Source of the DNA: Serinus canaria
Taxonomy: Eukaryota > Chordata > Aves > Passeriformes > Fringillidae
Reading direction: 5' to 3'
Assembly (NCBI RefSeq): GCF_022539315.1
Contig: NC_066323.1
Location: 17,349,719 to 17,413,718, forward strand
DNA length: 64,000 nt
Shown: positions 1 through 13,440 of the stretch, piece after piece
How the letters are laid out: each line of letters opens with the position of its first letter
Numbering within the stretch: position 1 is the first letter of the stretch
Notes under the pieces: model-generated
Database searches by the model: none
The model's input: the letters and a program-made list of their open reading frames with translations, nothing else
What the model was told of the DNA's origin: nothing
Made by a program: the position numbers and the translations under genes

Positions 1-720
1 CTGGTCTGGGGTTTTGGAGGGCAGTGAACCCTTTCCTGCCTAGGGAGGGGCAGGGTTCTGTTTCAAATTTGGTCTTCCCAGCTTTGGCCTATTTGTTATG
101 TTTGCTCAAGCAGCTCAGCTGGGTGGGATGGTGTCTCCCCAGAGCTGCCCCTGGGCAGGGGGGGCTCCTTCTGCAACCATCCTCAGAGTCATTCTTTATC
201 AGCAGCACTGAGGAATGTTTTATTGCTGGGGAAATAAGTAATTTATTAAAATCCAATGAAAGAATGGAGAGAAGTAGGAGGTGTTTAGGGTAGAGAGGAT
301 GTATTTAGGCAAGCTGGAACATAGCCAGGACACTTAGATTAATTTCTGCATTATTTCTTGGGATCAGTAATGAGAACAAGTGGCCATTTGTGTCTAGGTT
401 GTCTCCTTCAGCCTCTATAGGAGGTGAAAAAAGAATCCATATTGCAATGGGCTCCAGAGTTTTACTGTATTTGGAACATTTCAGCTCAGCTCCCAAAACA
501 AAGAGCTGGCTATTTAAAAGTGTTTGCAGCTCTGATAAAACTTACCACTAACTGGTAAAAGTTAGGACTGGAGCAGCTCATTAGTCAACACTACCCCTTT
601 CTGTATATTAAATGAAGAATGTTTTTCAAGTAGCAGGAAGCACCTAACAGTATCTAATTATAGAGAGTAGTTGGTAACTATGTCACTTTTATTTTAATGG
701 CACAATCAATTTTATAGATG

Positions 721-740
721 AAAGTTTGAATTCAAACTTT
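721..740. repeat. Perfect 20-bp palindrome
   Basis: aaagtttgaattcaaacttt equals its own reverse complement, centred on GAATTC. The flanking bases do not extend it. Confidence 0.95.
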
Positions 741-1503
741 AGGAAACTGTAGCTTTAGGCAGACAGCCAAAGCTTGAATTACTGTACTTAGTAACTTGAG
801 GGGGGGAAATTATTTATAGAAGGTTACACATGTCTATATTTTTTATAAAGAACTCTTGATTGCTTTTGTTTTATGTCTCTTTGGAACTGTTGACTAGAAA
901 TCATATAAGAAAAAATAATAAACTAGATAGCTCAAACTTAAGTGGCCAAAAGCAGGAACATATGTGTATGGTTTCAGAATAAATATTAATCAGGACTGTG
1001 GCTGGATTTTGGAGTGAAGCTATCATGGTTTGACATGATGGAAACTATTCAGACTTTCCTCTTAACAAGAATGATGTTTATGTTTTTGTCTTATTTAATC
1101 TGAAGCTGTTTACATTTTCCTCTTATTTATTCCAAGGATATACTTTTCCCTGGCTGAAGGGTTATTTAGACTGGATAGTTTTGAAAAGCTGTGTGATCTC
1201 TGAAATTTCAGACAAAAAAGCTCTCAACTAATGCTGAGGTGTGGAACTCAAATCTCTCCAAACTTCAGAGTCTGTATGTGGTTAAAAACACAGGCCCTTC
1301 AGTGACCCTTCCTTTTTGTGGGGAAGGGTAAAGGTATAAATTGAGGGGGTTTGTGTCAAATAGGGCATGAGCTCATTATGAGACAAAATATCAGAACCTT
1401 TTTGCATTTGCCAATATGTGTTTATTCTCAAAGTCTCATAATTCAGAACTGACTTTTCCATAAACTGACTTGACCTAAACTCCAGAACTGATTCAAACTA
1501 AAC

Positions 1504-1564
1504 TTTTTTTTATGTGTTTGGGTTTGGTTTTTTTTTTTTTTTTGGTTTTTTTTTTTTTTTTTTT
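1504..1564. repeat. T-rich low-complexity tract
   Basis: Two long T runs separated by GG, preceded by TG-rich sequence. It ends in tttttag before gaaattt, so it resembles a polypyrimidine-AG on the plus strand, but no matching donor follows nearby. Confidence 0.95.
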
Positions 1565-3062
1565 AGGAAATTTTTCTTAAAAAAAATGAAATGTTAGGGT
1601 ATTCTTAAAAACATTGTTCTAGGGTAATGTTAAACTCTCTAATTTGTATTTAAAACTAGAGCTGTTGAGGATTAACTCTTATAATGGGTAGACTAAGAAA
1701 GAATCTGAATTAGTTTTTTAGAAAACAAATAATTAGTGGAGTGCATGGAGGAATGTGTGAAGGTGATTGTTCCCCCTTCTAGGCACTGGCTTTTCTAGCT
1801 CATACCTAAAAGGAGGGACAAGGCTATCTCTCCCAGGTTCCAAAAAATCATTTCCAATCAATCTGAACAAAAATCAGGCATTTCTGGTTTCACCCAGTGG
1901 CCAAAATGGAAATGCATTACTGGGCTGGCAGCACTTGAATTAAATGTGCTTAAATGCACCACAGAGACTCAAAGGCTGCATGTATATTCTATAATACAAG
2001 TGTGCTATAATTTTAGTGACTAAAGGGTTAATGTATATTAAAATATTTGCTATTCCATACCTGCCAGTTTAATAATATTTTAGGATTATGAATAGTGGTT
2101 TTTAAATATGTTCAAAGCTTGCAAGCTGTGCATTCCAGGCTTTCTGGTAACAGCTGGAAATCCCTAATTATAGTTCACAGGTTACACATTCATCTGGCAA
2201 AATCTGTAAATAAACCCTGAAAGGCAAGAATTCCACTTCCATAGTTAAATTCTGAATGCTGCAGACTCCATCACCAGGGAATGGGCAAATAACTCTCCAA
2301 TAATATTGCCTTTCAGCACACCAAAAGATTAAAACATCCACCCCTTGCCAGATTAAGAAGGGATTATGATGTTAGTAATTTATGAAATACACAGGTTGCT
2401 TGTAAAGGGAAAATATTTGAAATACTTGGATAAACTTGCTGCTTTCTTGCTGATTTCACAACACTGATAAGAGATAAATGGAAATACATCAGGTTTCCAC
2501 CTAATGGCAAACCTCTCTCTAAATCTGTATTTTTTGTACTTCTTTTTGTGGGGCCTGAAACCTTATTCATCCAGAAGACAAGGGGGTGGATCCAGAGTGG
2601 TTGTGGACTGAAGTTATCTGCAGCCTCTGCCTCCCACAGTGCAGTGGATGTCACACACTGAACTTCAGCTCCCAGATCACCTTCAAGCTTAACAGCTGCC
2701 TGATTTCTTGCTCAGGCTTGCTGGAGGACTGGTATTGCTCAGATTCCTCCTAATCCAAGCATTTATGCCAGAAAATGTGATTAGAGCATCACCTTTTAGT
2801 GAGAGGCAATAATGCAGCATCCCAGCTGGTGAGTCCTTGAGCTGGACTCGAGGTAAAGCAGGAGCTGACTGACCACTCCCTCCCAAACCACAATTAAGTA
2901 AAGTAAATGAAAATGGTTAAAATTTAGGGGTTAGGAATAATGTCCCGAAACAATTATATTTATTTATTCTTAGGATTTCCAATTTATTAAGTTAAGGGAG
3001 GCTTGCTGAGATTTCTGAGTAGTTTTTGAAGGGAGAGGTAAACATATGTGACTGTGTAGAGC

Positions 3063-3083
3063 CACGTGACATAATTGTGTCAC
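3063..3083. promoter_or_regulatory. E-box CACGTG overlapping an imperfect palindrome
   Basis: CACGTG at 3063-3068 is the core bound by bHLH-zip factors of the USF/MITF/MYC type. It overlaps gtgacataattgtgtcac (3066-3083), which is palindromic except for one non-matching pair. CpG-containing E-boxes are uncommon in this CpG-poor sequence. Whether it is bound is not shown. Confidence 0.3.
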
Positions 3084-3599
3084 TCAATGACAATTAAGAT
3101 GCAAGCTTCCATGGAGATACACCCACCAGCTAGAGAAATCCATTTCTGCCAGTCTTTTGCATTTTTTTAGGAGAACTTCTCTATTTGCTTGGATAGAAAA
3201 CATTTAATCTATATATTTATGCACTTAACACAATTGAAACAAAATAAACCAGCCAGAAAAAAAATAAAATGAATTTGCCTGTGATTGTCACACATCAGCC
3301 TTACCAGCATCAGTCAGTCTGAGTGTCCTGAGGCACTAGCAGATGTAATGTCTGACAGAAAACTGTTTTACTGATTTCCTGTTCCAGCAAATATAGGTCT
3401 CACTGTGTAACACTCATGGTTTAGCTGGCAATAAAGATAACGTGAGGATGTTTGCATTTATAAATGTGGGATTGAAACTGCACCCATTGCTTTCCTTTTC
3501 CGTTGCATTTTTGGAAAAGGCTGTTCTTGCTTGCCTTCAGAATTTGTTCTTGCTTAATGAGACTTGGAAAATATGTTCTGTCTGCATTTCTGATCTCTC

Positions 3600-4240
3600 C
3601 TGTGCCACTGTAACCCCGCTGATGGCAGGGGTCACGCAGGCTGTGGGGGTGTTTTGTGCTCAGAACTTCGGAGACTGAAACAGTTTGTGCCTCTGAAATA
3701 CTGCATCCAGCAATTAAAACACCACAAGTTAAAACTGCTTATGCAAATACATTTATCTTCTCTTGGCAAACTCCTGTGCAGAGCACTTGGAAGGTGTCTG
3801 TGCGCTGCTGATGTCTCTCATGTGCCTGCTCGAGTGTGAATGCATCGCTTCTGCCTCCTCCAAAAAACGGGATCTGTATTTACAACCTGTCCTTCTATCT
3901 CCTGCTCTTCCCGGGGTTGTGTCTGCAGAGGTTCTGCCTTTCCTTTGTGCAGAGGTGGCACGTGCCCCCAGCAAGCAGTGATGGCATCAGACACCAGTGG
4001 TGGCTCAGCAGCAGCACAAACCTGCCCGTGCAGGTGGCTCTGGGGCCAAGGCAGCTCAGCTGCTGCAGAGATGTGTTCTCCCCAGCAGGGATGCACTGGC
4101 AGAAATCTATACAGTGACCCTATAGCCTGGACAGGCTGCCCACAGATTGATTTCCTCCCTGCAGCTTTGAGGTTCGTTTTTGTTTCATTTTTTTATTTGG
4201 CACTCTGAGGTTACACATGTTTAGCACAGCACTGAAAGCA
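3600..4240. promoter_or_regulatory. GC- and CpG-enriched patch, possible regulatory element
   Basis: I count about 12 CpGs in roughly 640 bp, whereas most 60-base lines of the window have none or one. The patch contains ctcgag, cccggg and CACGTG. It is also where several short open frames overlap on both strands, as expected from fewer stop codons in GC-richer DNA. It falls short of a normal CpG island and no TATA or splice structure is clear, so it could be a conserved enhancer, an old element or chance. Confidence 0.25.
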
Positions 4241-7200
4241 GACGTGGGGAGGAAGCAGAGCTCAGGTGAACATGGGAGAAGCACAGCACATTCACAAAGC
4301 CCAAACCTTGTCAGTGCCTCCTTTAGGGCTTGGCTGGTCTCTGTGCACTCTTCCCTGTTAAAGGGAGTGTGATCCAGTGCAGGGAACACAAATAACTGAT
4401 CCATGGGCCCCTTCTGTATCTGCAGGCCTATTCTTTGGGGTGGATCTGCTTGTCTAGGCTCCATATGTGTTCAGCTGGCCAAACCCCTGCTCAATTTTCT
4501 CACAACCACCAGCAGCAGCACACCTCTGTGTGTTAAAATACTCCTAGAGGGACAGGGGAGTCCTTTTCCCAATTAAACCCACACGACCATAAAACCAGAT
4601 AATTCTGAATGCCAACTAATACTTTTCTAAAAGGGAGATGGGAGCTTATTGCTACCTGGAGCTGTGCTTAGGAGAAATGGTACAATGGAGAATAAGGAGT
4701 GATTGTTTTAGAAAACAAAGTGCTCATTCTGCCAATCATTTTTATGCACTTTCTCATGCTAGAATCCATCCTGCTCTATGGGCCCCATGCAACAGAGCAG
4801 GAGCCAACATCTTCAGTTGAGGGATATTTTCATCATTTGTTGTTCTTAATGCTGTGCCTCAGTCACAAACCAGTTCATCTAACTGTTCCTAAGAGTGAGC
4901 AGCCTTCTGAACATTCAGTGCTTCAAATGTGTGTTCTTAACTGTTTTTATTGCACCTCATGGGTCATACTCATTGCACAGTTAGGAAATGCTTATTCTTT
5001 TTTGTTACAGAGATGGTATTTCATACTTTTGCATATGCAAATTCATGCTGAAAGGAAAGTTCTTAATTTGTTGTGGTCAGATATTGTTCAGAATATTGAA
5101 GTGTGTGATCCATTTGCTGCAATTTGGCTTGCTGCTCTAAGGGATTTGCTGATTAGTCAAGAGGAATGAGAGAAATGTGACATTTAATTATTCTGTGACG
5201 AAGGAATGCTTTAGCATAGGACAAAGGTGCACAGAATGAGAACAGGTGGATCCTGTGAAAGCACATGGGAAAGTTCTGCAAAGGAAAAATGATTTTGAGA
5301 ATGGAATTTGTTAGCATCTGTGCAAAAAGCCTTTAAAGCCCTTTCATTCACAGCTGTAAAATGAGTTTACAAGTGGAGGTAGCCAATGCTTACAGTTTTA
5401 GTGTGTGCCCCTTTATGTTTGTATGTTTGAGACAAACATTTCCACACATGGAGAAAATCAAAGCAATCTGGTTTGTAGCACGTGCTCTGGTGTGCAGCAA
5501 GATGTGGAGACCTTTCTAGCTGGCACTTGATAAGAGTGAGTTGTTCCTGTGAAACAAGCATATTCTCCTAATTATTTATAGAGTTACAGGAAGGAGTAAA
5601 GGGTTGGGAAATGGTTGCTTTAGGAAAGCAGCCCACCTGTATCTCCTGGGTAATAACCCTGATGCTGAACTGATGTTGCTCATGCATATGATAGCTGAAA
5701 AATAGTAAACAGAGTTGCATAAAACCCCAAACCAAAAAATTACATTTCTGTTAGAGAATTGTCCTTAAAGCAAATTGGCTTTTGCTGTTTTATTCACCCT
5801 GTACTTAAGTTTCAACAGCCTCTGATGACTTCAGCAAAGCAAATGGCAATGATGCCTGGGAAGCACAATCCCTGGGCAAATACTTGGGAAAATGACCTCC
5901 AATACCAGGGCTAATGGAACAAGATCTACTCTTTGTTACACTGGTTAAAAAAACAGCCCATACTGATTTTGATGCAATGTTCATCTCTGTGCAGGGCCCA
6001 AAACAATGTTATCCTTCTGTGGGGAGGGAATGTGTGGTGCAAAGCTAGAGCATTAATACCCTTGGATATTGCCAGACACAGACTGTAATGTCTTGAGTAA
6101 TTCATTTTAATACTTGACTCTTACATGGCTGAGCCCAGCTGCACTGCTAATGTGAAGAGTTGCTGTGCTGTAGAGATAGCAGCTTCTCCTCCAGTGAGGA
6201 GTGCAAAAATGCTGCAAGTAGCAGAGAGGGAATGGGGGGCATTGCTATCTTTAATTTTTGTTCCTGTCCTACTGAGAAATCCCATCTCAAGCTAAATTGC
6301 TTTAATCTCAATGTAGCTTAAAGTGGGAGAAAGGTACTGCTCTGTAAACTTAGGAGCTCACACACTTGTGGTTTTATAGTTTATTCTCTGATCCAGAGGT
6401 GCACATGAATCCATTCTCTGCCATGCACACATTCCCTCTGCTGCTGTGGGATGTTCTTATTGCCCTTCAACTGCAAAATGGCCCTCTCTGAAGAGGTATA
6501 AAGGTATGTTGCCTGCTAATAGTGCTCTAGAGGGAAAGAAGAACGATTATACCAATTTCTACCTTCAGCATTGTTGAAAAAAAATGGATTTACATGTGCA
6601 CCCAGATGCATGCACATGTGTAGCTGCAGCATCACAAATGGAAGGTACCTGCTGTTGAAAGGGAAGTCCTCAAGTGTCATGCAAATAAAAACTTTCACCT
6701 GGGCAGGAAAGGAGAAGAAATGAGAATTTCACTGCCTCACTGTTTGCAGCCTAGATCCTGCAAATAACTGAAGGTAGTTTTTTGTGTAGGGAGATGATTT
6801 ATTCTGGTCTGCTTTCCTACCCAGTCACTCTTTGTGCAGACAAGAAACTGCCCTGACTCTTTGATACAGTGATGTCCTTTTAAGCCTTAAAACAGAAACC
6901 CAGAAGGATTTTGGTTTTGTGTTTGGTCTGTTTGGCTCTTTCCTGAAAAAACCCACCAAAGCCTAACAATAATGACCAGTTTTTAATATAGTGGAATGTT
7001 CACAAGGAAATAAGTGAACTTCAAAGAAATATATTCATGTGATGGTTTTAGTGAATTTTCCTGCATTTTTTGCAGTTTGATTCTTTTGCTGTGTGGCAGC
7101 TGTGGAACCAAAGTATGTCACACCAATGAGGTCACCAGAGGCTGTACAAGAGTCTGGGTCAATGACACTCCATAGCTTTGAAATTTTGAATACATCTCAC

Positions 7201-8340
7201 TTCATAGGGAGGAATATTTGTAAAATGTTAAGGCCTGTCTGCTTCTTCTTCTTTTTTAAATGATTTTATTTTCTTTAAAATGTGGAAAACATGATGTTAG
7301 GAGATTTGTTTGTAAAACAGGTAAGCCCAGGGTCTGTCCATTTGTTGTGGCCCATGTATATGCTCAGTCCCTGGATGCTTCATTCAGAGATGTGGGTGCT
7401 TCCAGGGGATGTCCAGCCTGCTGCAGTCTGACTCTTCTTCCATGGGTGTCTCCTGAGAGTGATGTGAAGATAATTAGATTTCTAAATCCAGTTCCAGTCA
7501 GTTTCTAATTCTCTCTGCTTTAGGCACCTCTGAGGCTTGCACAGCACCCTGTGCCACGGGGCTTTGCTCTCATTTACACAGCCTTTTAAATTCTCTAATC
7601 CAAACAATAAACTCACACTTGTAACTCTGAGACACTGAGCAGAGTTTCTCCTGGTCTACTGTGCAGTGTTTGAGTTCAAAGTCAGACACCTGGAACTTGG
7701 GCTAAGGCTGCTGACAATCCCCCAATTGTGCTAGCAGCTTTGGCTGTGTAAACACCTGTGTTTCTAAGGCACAGATAGGAAATTTGTTCATTTTATATAG
7801 GCTACCAGGCAGCCTTCAAACAGGAGTGATTTTTAGGCAGCCTGGTCTTGCCAGGTTTGATATGGCTTTGTGCCATGTGCTCGGTTTAAGCTGGTAACTT
7901 GAGCAGCCATATCTCATTTCCCAACACCTGAGCTATGCAGAAAGCTGCTTCTACTTCAAACTGAAATGGTTTTGCAAAGCTCTGCAGCAGAGTATCCACA
8001 CATCACAAATGATGTGACCTGACAGACATAAAGTGGTATTAAAGTGAAATACATGTACTGGTTAAAACAAAATCATCTCTGTCATGAATGAGAAAAACAA
8101 AACAGATGGAACTATGTACTTGGTCATGCATCAGAAGATTCTCAGACTCTTGTAATATAGTGTAATTTAATAAAGGGGAAAGCCCTTCAATATTCAAAAT
8201 GCAATAAAGTGAAAAATGTGATTCTGTAATCAGGCTGGAATTTAGTATCAATAACTGCAAAATAAAGGGTGCATTGATGACATGACATTAGAGCTTAAGA
8301 AGAATATACACATTGATTTATGAATGACTGAGTTGATATA
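4241..8340. other. No gene seen
   Basis: Unique-looking, CpG-poor sequence. The longest frame here (4699-5169, 156 codons) is Leu/Ile/Cys/His-rich, has no domain and no intron-exon structure, so I treat it as chance. Only the POU-type palindrome at 5028 stands out. Confidence 0.65.
5028..5042. promoter_or_regulatory. Palindromic octamer-type (POU) motif
   Basis: tttgcatatgcaaa (5028-5041) is a perfect palindrome made of two overlapping inverted octamer motifs. The right half extends to a full ATGCAAAT at 5035-5042, the consensus recognised by POU-domain factors. This is a sequence match only. Confidence 0.25.
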
Positions 8341-11300
8341 CACTTCAATTGGAGTGTCACCAGCATGCTGACAAAGTGGCATACCTTGCTGACAATATTA
8401 ACATACCCCATGCTAAAAATCTTTATTCCCCACCTCTGCAAGATGAAGCAGTTTGGGGTATTGGTTTTCTGGAGTGGGTTGGCGCCACAGGGGAGTCAGC
8501 ATCTTCTCAGTTGGAATGCCAAGGTTTGGTGTCCCTGGGAACCTTCCAGGGGCAGGGAGCAGTGCACACAGGGCTGGCTGGCAACTGCATGGGGAGAGTG
8601 TGCCTGAGAAATTATTCACTGTCAGGCACAGATTAAGCAAGATAAAGGTACAGGCTTTGCACTAATGTGTAACAAATGCTGGCTCAGGTGATTTGTGCAG
8701 AGGTGGTTGTCTGCAGGCACTCCTACCTAGGGATGGTTTCAGTGCCTGACTAATTTCTGTGCTCTGTGTCATCTGCCTTACTGCATTGCTTTGCTGGGCA
8801 GGCAAAGCCTGTAGTGCATGTACTGCACCAAACCCTCCTCAGCACAGAGTAACAATGCAGAATGCAGGGAGGAGGAATGCACTTGAACTCAGACTAAAGC
8901 TCACAGAGTCACTTCAGTGCACCGGTGACAATTTTATCCAGCTCTTAATATACAAATATTTTCTGTGTTCTTTTCCTCTTGCAATAATAAATACAAATAA
9001 CAAAAGTCCTTTCTGTACTGGTCAGTTTAATCACAGCAATATGGTTGGTATCCAGGAAGAAGAGGTCTTAGGTACCACAAGTCCTTGGGGATTTTTATTA
9101 CTGGAAATGGGATCTTTGCCAGGATCTGCAAACTGTCTTTCTAGAGGAGACAAGATAAAATGGCCTCTTAGTATAGGATTGTGCCAGAATTTTAATTTTC
9201 AGGAATCTGATTTAATTTTTTTTTCTACTTAGCAAACAGTCAACAAAATTTGTAAATAAGCTGAAAAAGAAATAAAAAAAGGAAGGAGAGGGGTAAAACC
9301 AGTGACATTTTAAGCTATAGAAGCCTCCATGGAAAACAAATTTCTCTTGGCAATCAAGATAGCTCAACAACCATACACACATTGTCAAAGGGAAAAATTA
9401 CATTTTCCCCTAACACAGATCATATACAGATGACTGATTTCTCTTTCAAGTTCAGGCACAAAGGGGCTGTTTATTTATATTCAGAATCTGACCTAGCTCT
9501 TGAAGAGATGAGGAATGGTGGCTAACAGGCTCTCAAAATGCTTCCTGGCAAGGAGCACAGGATAACAATCAGTGTAAGTATAAATAGCTCAGAATGGTGA
9601 TAACAGGAGTGAAGTTGTTGCTCCAGATAATTTGCAATGCTTGCCCACTTAGATGCAATCAGAAAGGGTTTTTTTCTACAGTACATATCAGTTTTAAAGC
9701 TGCTTTGGATACCTGCTACTTTCCCTCTGCTTGGGATGTGCTAGGAGCCTGTGTCACAGAAACAGAGAGCATCACCTTCTTCTCCCTTTAATTAGTACAA
9801 ACAAAACTAAAGTGCTTTTTTTTTAGTGATCTACTGCTCAGCTGTGGCAGCTACATGTGTGTGCTTGCAATACCCACCAATTCCAGGTGGTTTGTATCTT
9901 GCCCTGCATTCACACAGGGTTGTTTAACTTACAGAATCATGCAAAATCTGGTTGTGCTCAGCAGAGTACAACTTATACCAAGAGGAAGGTAATGATGTGT
10001 AAAGAGCTGCATAAGAATGTTCTTATAACGTTTTTTTTCCCCCCAAGGCTTTGTACTTTCAGTGGTGCTGCCCTGACAGGATGTTTGCCCAGCTCTGACT
10101 TGCCTTTGGAGTCTCCTCTGAGTTGTGCTCTTTGCTAAACTCCTGTCATTTACTGTGTTAAATTTTCTGTGTTAGAAAAGAAACATTGTCCTTGGTTGGT
10201 CCCGCTGCTGTCCATACACCTTGCCTTGCAGGGTTGTGGGGTTTTTGGAGATTTGTGTACCCCCAGAATGGCAGAGGAAGTGGTGGCTGTGTGAATAAGG
10301 CTTGTGTCTCCCACAGAAGAGTGTAACTGGGTTCTTCAGCTCTAAAACCAGTATCACCCTAAATCTCTAACCTTTTTATAGTCCTACTGATTTGATAGGG
10401 ATTGGGGCAGGATGGATGTGAAACTGCTAATATTACTTAGCTGCATTAAATAAATTTATAGTTGACAAATACATTTTTTATTTAAATATTGGGAAACCTT
10501 ATATTACCTTTATAGACAGAGATTTTAAAGTGGCACTGCTGAGCCTTCTAGGTACTTGCTGGTCACTGCATGCTTTATTTCTCTTCCAGAACTAGCAAAG
10601 AAGGTAGACCTAGGCTTTGGAAAGTATAGCATGACCTGGAAACTCCCTGTATTATCAAGTGAGTTGAACAGATGTGCACCACTCAAGGAAATTGCAGAAC
10701 TGTAAAGAGCAGGACCTTATTTCAAAGGGAGTTTTCACTAAGCTGTTTTTTGTTTGTGTGTTTAATGTTATGTGATCTAGGAGCCTGGGTTTTACTTGGT
10801 TGACACCAAGACTTTTAAAATGAGCTTGTGATTTGCTGGTGCCCTGATCAACCTGTGTGCCTTGGTGTGTTTCTGTCTGTCAGCAACACTGCAGGAACCT
10901 GTGTGCTCTTTGCAAAAAGCACCACAAAAATCTTAGTGTATCCAACTAGACATGTCTTGAAAACTAGAGCTTTGCAGAACATTTGTAGAAGGCTCTCTGA
11001 AGGCTGTTGGTCAAGCTGGGTACTTGAAAATGCAGGTTTCCTTCCCAGGACAATGCAAACACACATGGCAGGGGAGCTTATTGATGTCCTCTTGGAAAGC
11101 AGGACTTGGTAAGGGTTGGACAATCTTATGGATGTGTTTCTAAAGAAAGGCTGAAACAGGAAGGCTTCTGAGTGCCACAAAATTAATCTTCAGGCACTTC
11201 TGAAGATTTGTATTCTCGATACAACTCTGCTGATGAAATAGGGACTACAGAAAAAATAAACAAATTTGAAGCCTAAGGCACATACAACTGGGCTGCTTTT

Positions 11301-13440
11301 TCTGGGCTGCTTCCTGACTTCATTTTCTGTTAAAAGTACTTACACCTTGTTTTTATCTTGCTAGATTAGAAGAACTTTTTGTCTTGAAGCACTTAATTAA
11401 ATGCTGGTTTTACTGTTAGTTTAATACCATGTCTATTAGCAGTTTAAGAATGGAGACAGAAGATTGAGCAACACCTCAAACTGAAAAAGTTTGTCACAGC
11501 CTACCAAGACACTGCAGAAAATAAGGTTTTTAGCTTGAGAAAACCTGAGAACGCATCAAAATGCTTGATCTGTTTTTTTTCTGTCAGTGCAGGATTTCTT
11601 CATTTACAATTTCATCAGTGTAGTGCTGGATGAATCAGCCACAGATTTCCAGTGAACAAAAAGTAAAGGAATGCTCTTTATTGTTAAGACAGAATTAAAC
11701 CCACCAGCAATAGAAGCTGAGAGAACTTAAAAGCAAGTGTGAGTTAAATGAATATGTAGTGTAGTCTTGCTGATGAGACATAAAAAGAAGGGCCTGATTG
11801 CTTATGGTTATTAACAATCCAATGGCTCTTTTTGTAGGGCAGGGCATAGCAGCCCCAGTGTCCTGGCCCCTTTCCAAATATGTGTTCATTCTCCTTCAAA
11901 TCTCCCTGAAGTATCAATTTGATATGGTATTCTCTCCTCTCTTTCCTCTCATAAACCACTATGTACTGGGGCTACTGTTTCCCAATCCAGGAGCAGAACT
12001 TGGGGATTCTCCAAAACAAATAAATGCTGAAAGTTATTTTTGTTGTTATAGTGCAAGTGCTTCCAGAGATACCTTTTCCTTTTCCTTGCCTCTGTGCAAG
12101 GAAGTGCAGCCATTTCAGTGCTCAGCCCTCTGTGAGATCCCAGTATATTGGAGAAAGTTGATTTGCTCTGAATCACAGGCTTTTGTTTGTTCATGCTCCC
12201 CTTTTCTGGCTGTTTGACATATGATCTTGCTATGACCAACCTTCAATTCAGTATGAAATACCCTGTTTGTGTGTAGCAATATTCCTCCCTCCTTTCTTGC
12301 TGTGTGGATATTTATTACTGATGAAAACCTCAGGATCTCTCCCTTAAACCTGGAGATTGGTGTGTACAATTTTAGAGTTTGTGTTGAGATGCCAGGAAAG
12401 TCTCTGTCTTGGTGTTGGTCTCTTCCCTGAGATGCAAGGAAGATTTTCTCTGTTTGTACCAGCCCAGCCACTTTTCCATCAGCTATCAGCAAGTGCTGGG
12501 AGGGCTCAGCAAGGAGGTTCAGGGGTGCTGCACGTGGCATTTGCTCTGGGTGAGGGTCTCTGCTGCTGCATTTGGTCACAGGGCCAAGGGGAACACGGTG
12601 CTCTCTCTTTGCTTTGGTTTTCTTCTAAACATGCCATCACAGAGGCATTACCAGCCTCTGTCATTGGCCCAGTTTTGGCCAGCAGCATGTCCATCTTCAG
12701 AGCCATCAGAGGCTGGCTCTGCTGGACATGGTGGAAGCTTCCAGGAGCTTCTCACAGGAGCCATCTCTGTGGCCCCTCTTCTGCCCCAAACCAGTACAAT
12801 ATTAGGGGATGTTATCTTTGGAACACTTGACAGCATAGCTGAAGTGAAAGGATGAGCCCTTTGAAATGAGCATGTATATTAAAAACAGTTAAATGTGTAT
12901 AAAGATGTACAACTCTTGTATTTTTTGTCAGGAATGTTGTCTGATCTGTTAGGCTGGGGCAGTCAGCAGGTGAGCAGCAGGATCTGTGTAAGACCAGCAT
13001 CAGCCTGGAATGCCCAGTGGAGACATCCTGGGCTCAGTTCAGTGGTGTAAAAGTAGTGCTTGGTGATGTTTGAGGTGTCCCAGTGATGCAAGGGTTCCCC
13101 CTGAGGCTGCAGGTACAGCAGGAAACTCAAGCACTCCCAGCTGAGGCTGGGTGCAGCCCCCAGGGCATTTCACATGGCACCAGCAGCTGTGCTGGGGCAA
13201 TGGACTCAGCCTTTCACTCATGTCACAGACAACATTTTTACTGACTTCCCTGGCAGCCTGTCTTCCTTTGTGATTAGAATTAACTAGTGCCAAATTAAAT
13301 CTCACCATTTTCTTGTAGCAGCTTCTGCAAGCTGCTCATCCTGGGGCTGGTCCTGCATGCTGCTGACTGTGTTGGAAGAGGTGCATGAGAAATCCCCTGA
13401 GCCTTTCATTGTTTTCACCATTTGTTTCATGAGTTGTTTC
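8341..13440. other. No gene seen; GC-richer patches at 8.4-8.7 and 12.4-13.3 kb
   Basis: Open frames cluster in the GC-richer patches on both strands at once (for example 12115-12855), which is the signature of fewer stops, not of coding. I see no motif, signal peptide or domain in any of them. The remainder is ordinary AT-leaning sequence. Confidence 0.65.

Larger units (their letters stand above)
1..3062. other. No gene seen
   Basis: AT-leaning unique-looking DNA with scattered stops in all frames. Apart from the 20-bp palindrome and the T tract I see no repeat family, RNA gene or exon-like structure. Confidence 0.7.

Noticed and set aside
1021..1045. tatcatggtttgacatgatgg, reminiscent of some avian LTR starts
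   Set aside because: No LTR body, polyadenylation region, duplication or second copy follows.
4699..5169. 156-codon plus-strand open frame
   Set aside because: No domain, composition like random AT-rich DNA (Leu, Ile, His, Cys), no splice or promoter context.
8759..9232. 157-codon plus-strand frame
   Set aside because: No recognisable domain; contains low-complexity ends and no gene structure.
12115..12855. Several 148-157-codon frames on both strands
   Set aside because: They overlap each other in a GC-richer patch, where stop codons are rarer; no motif in any of them.
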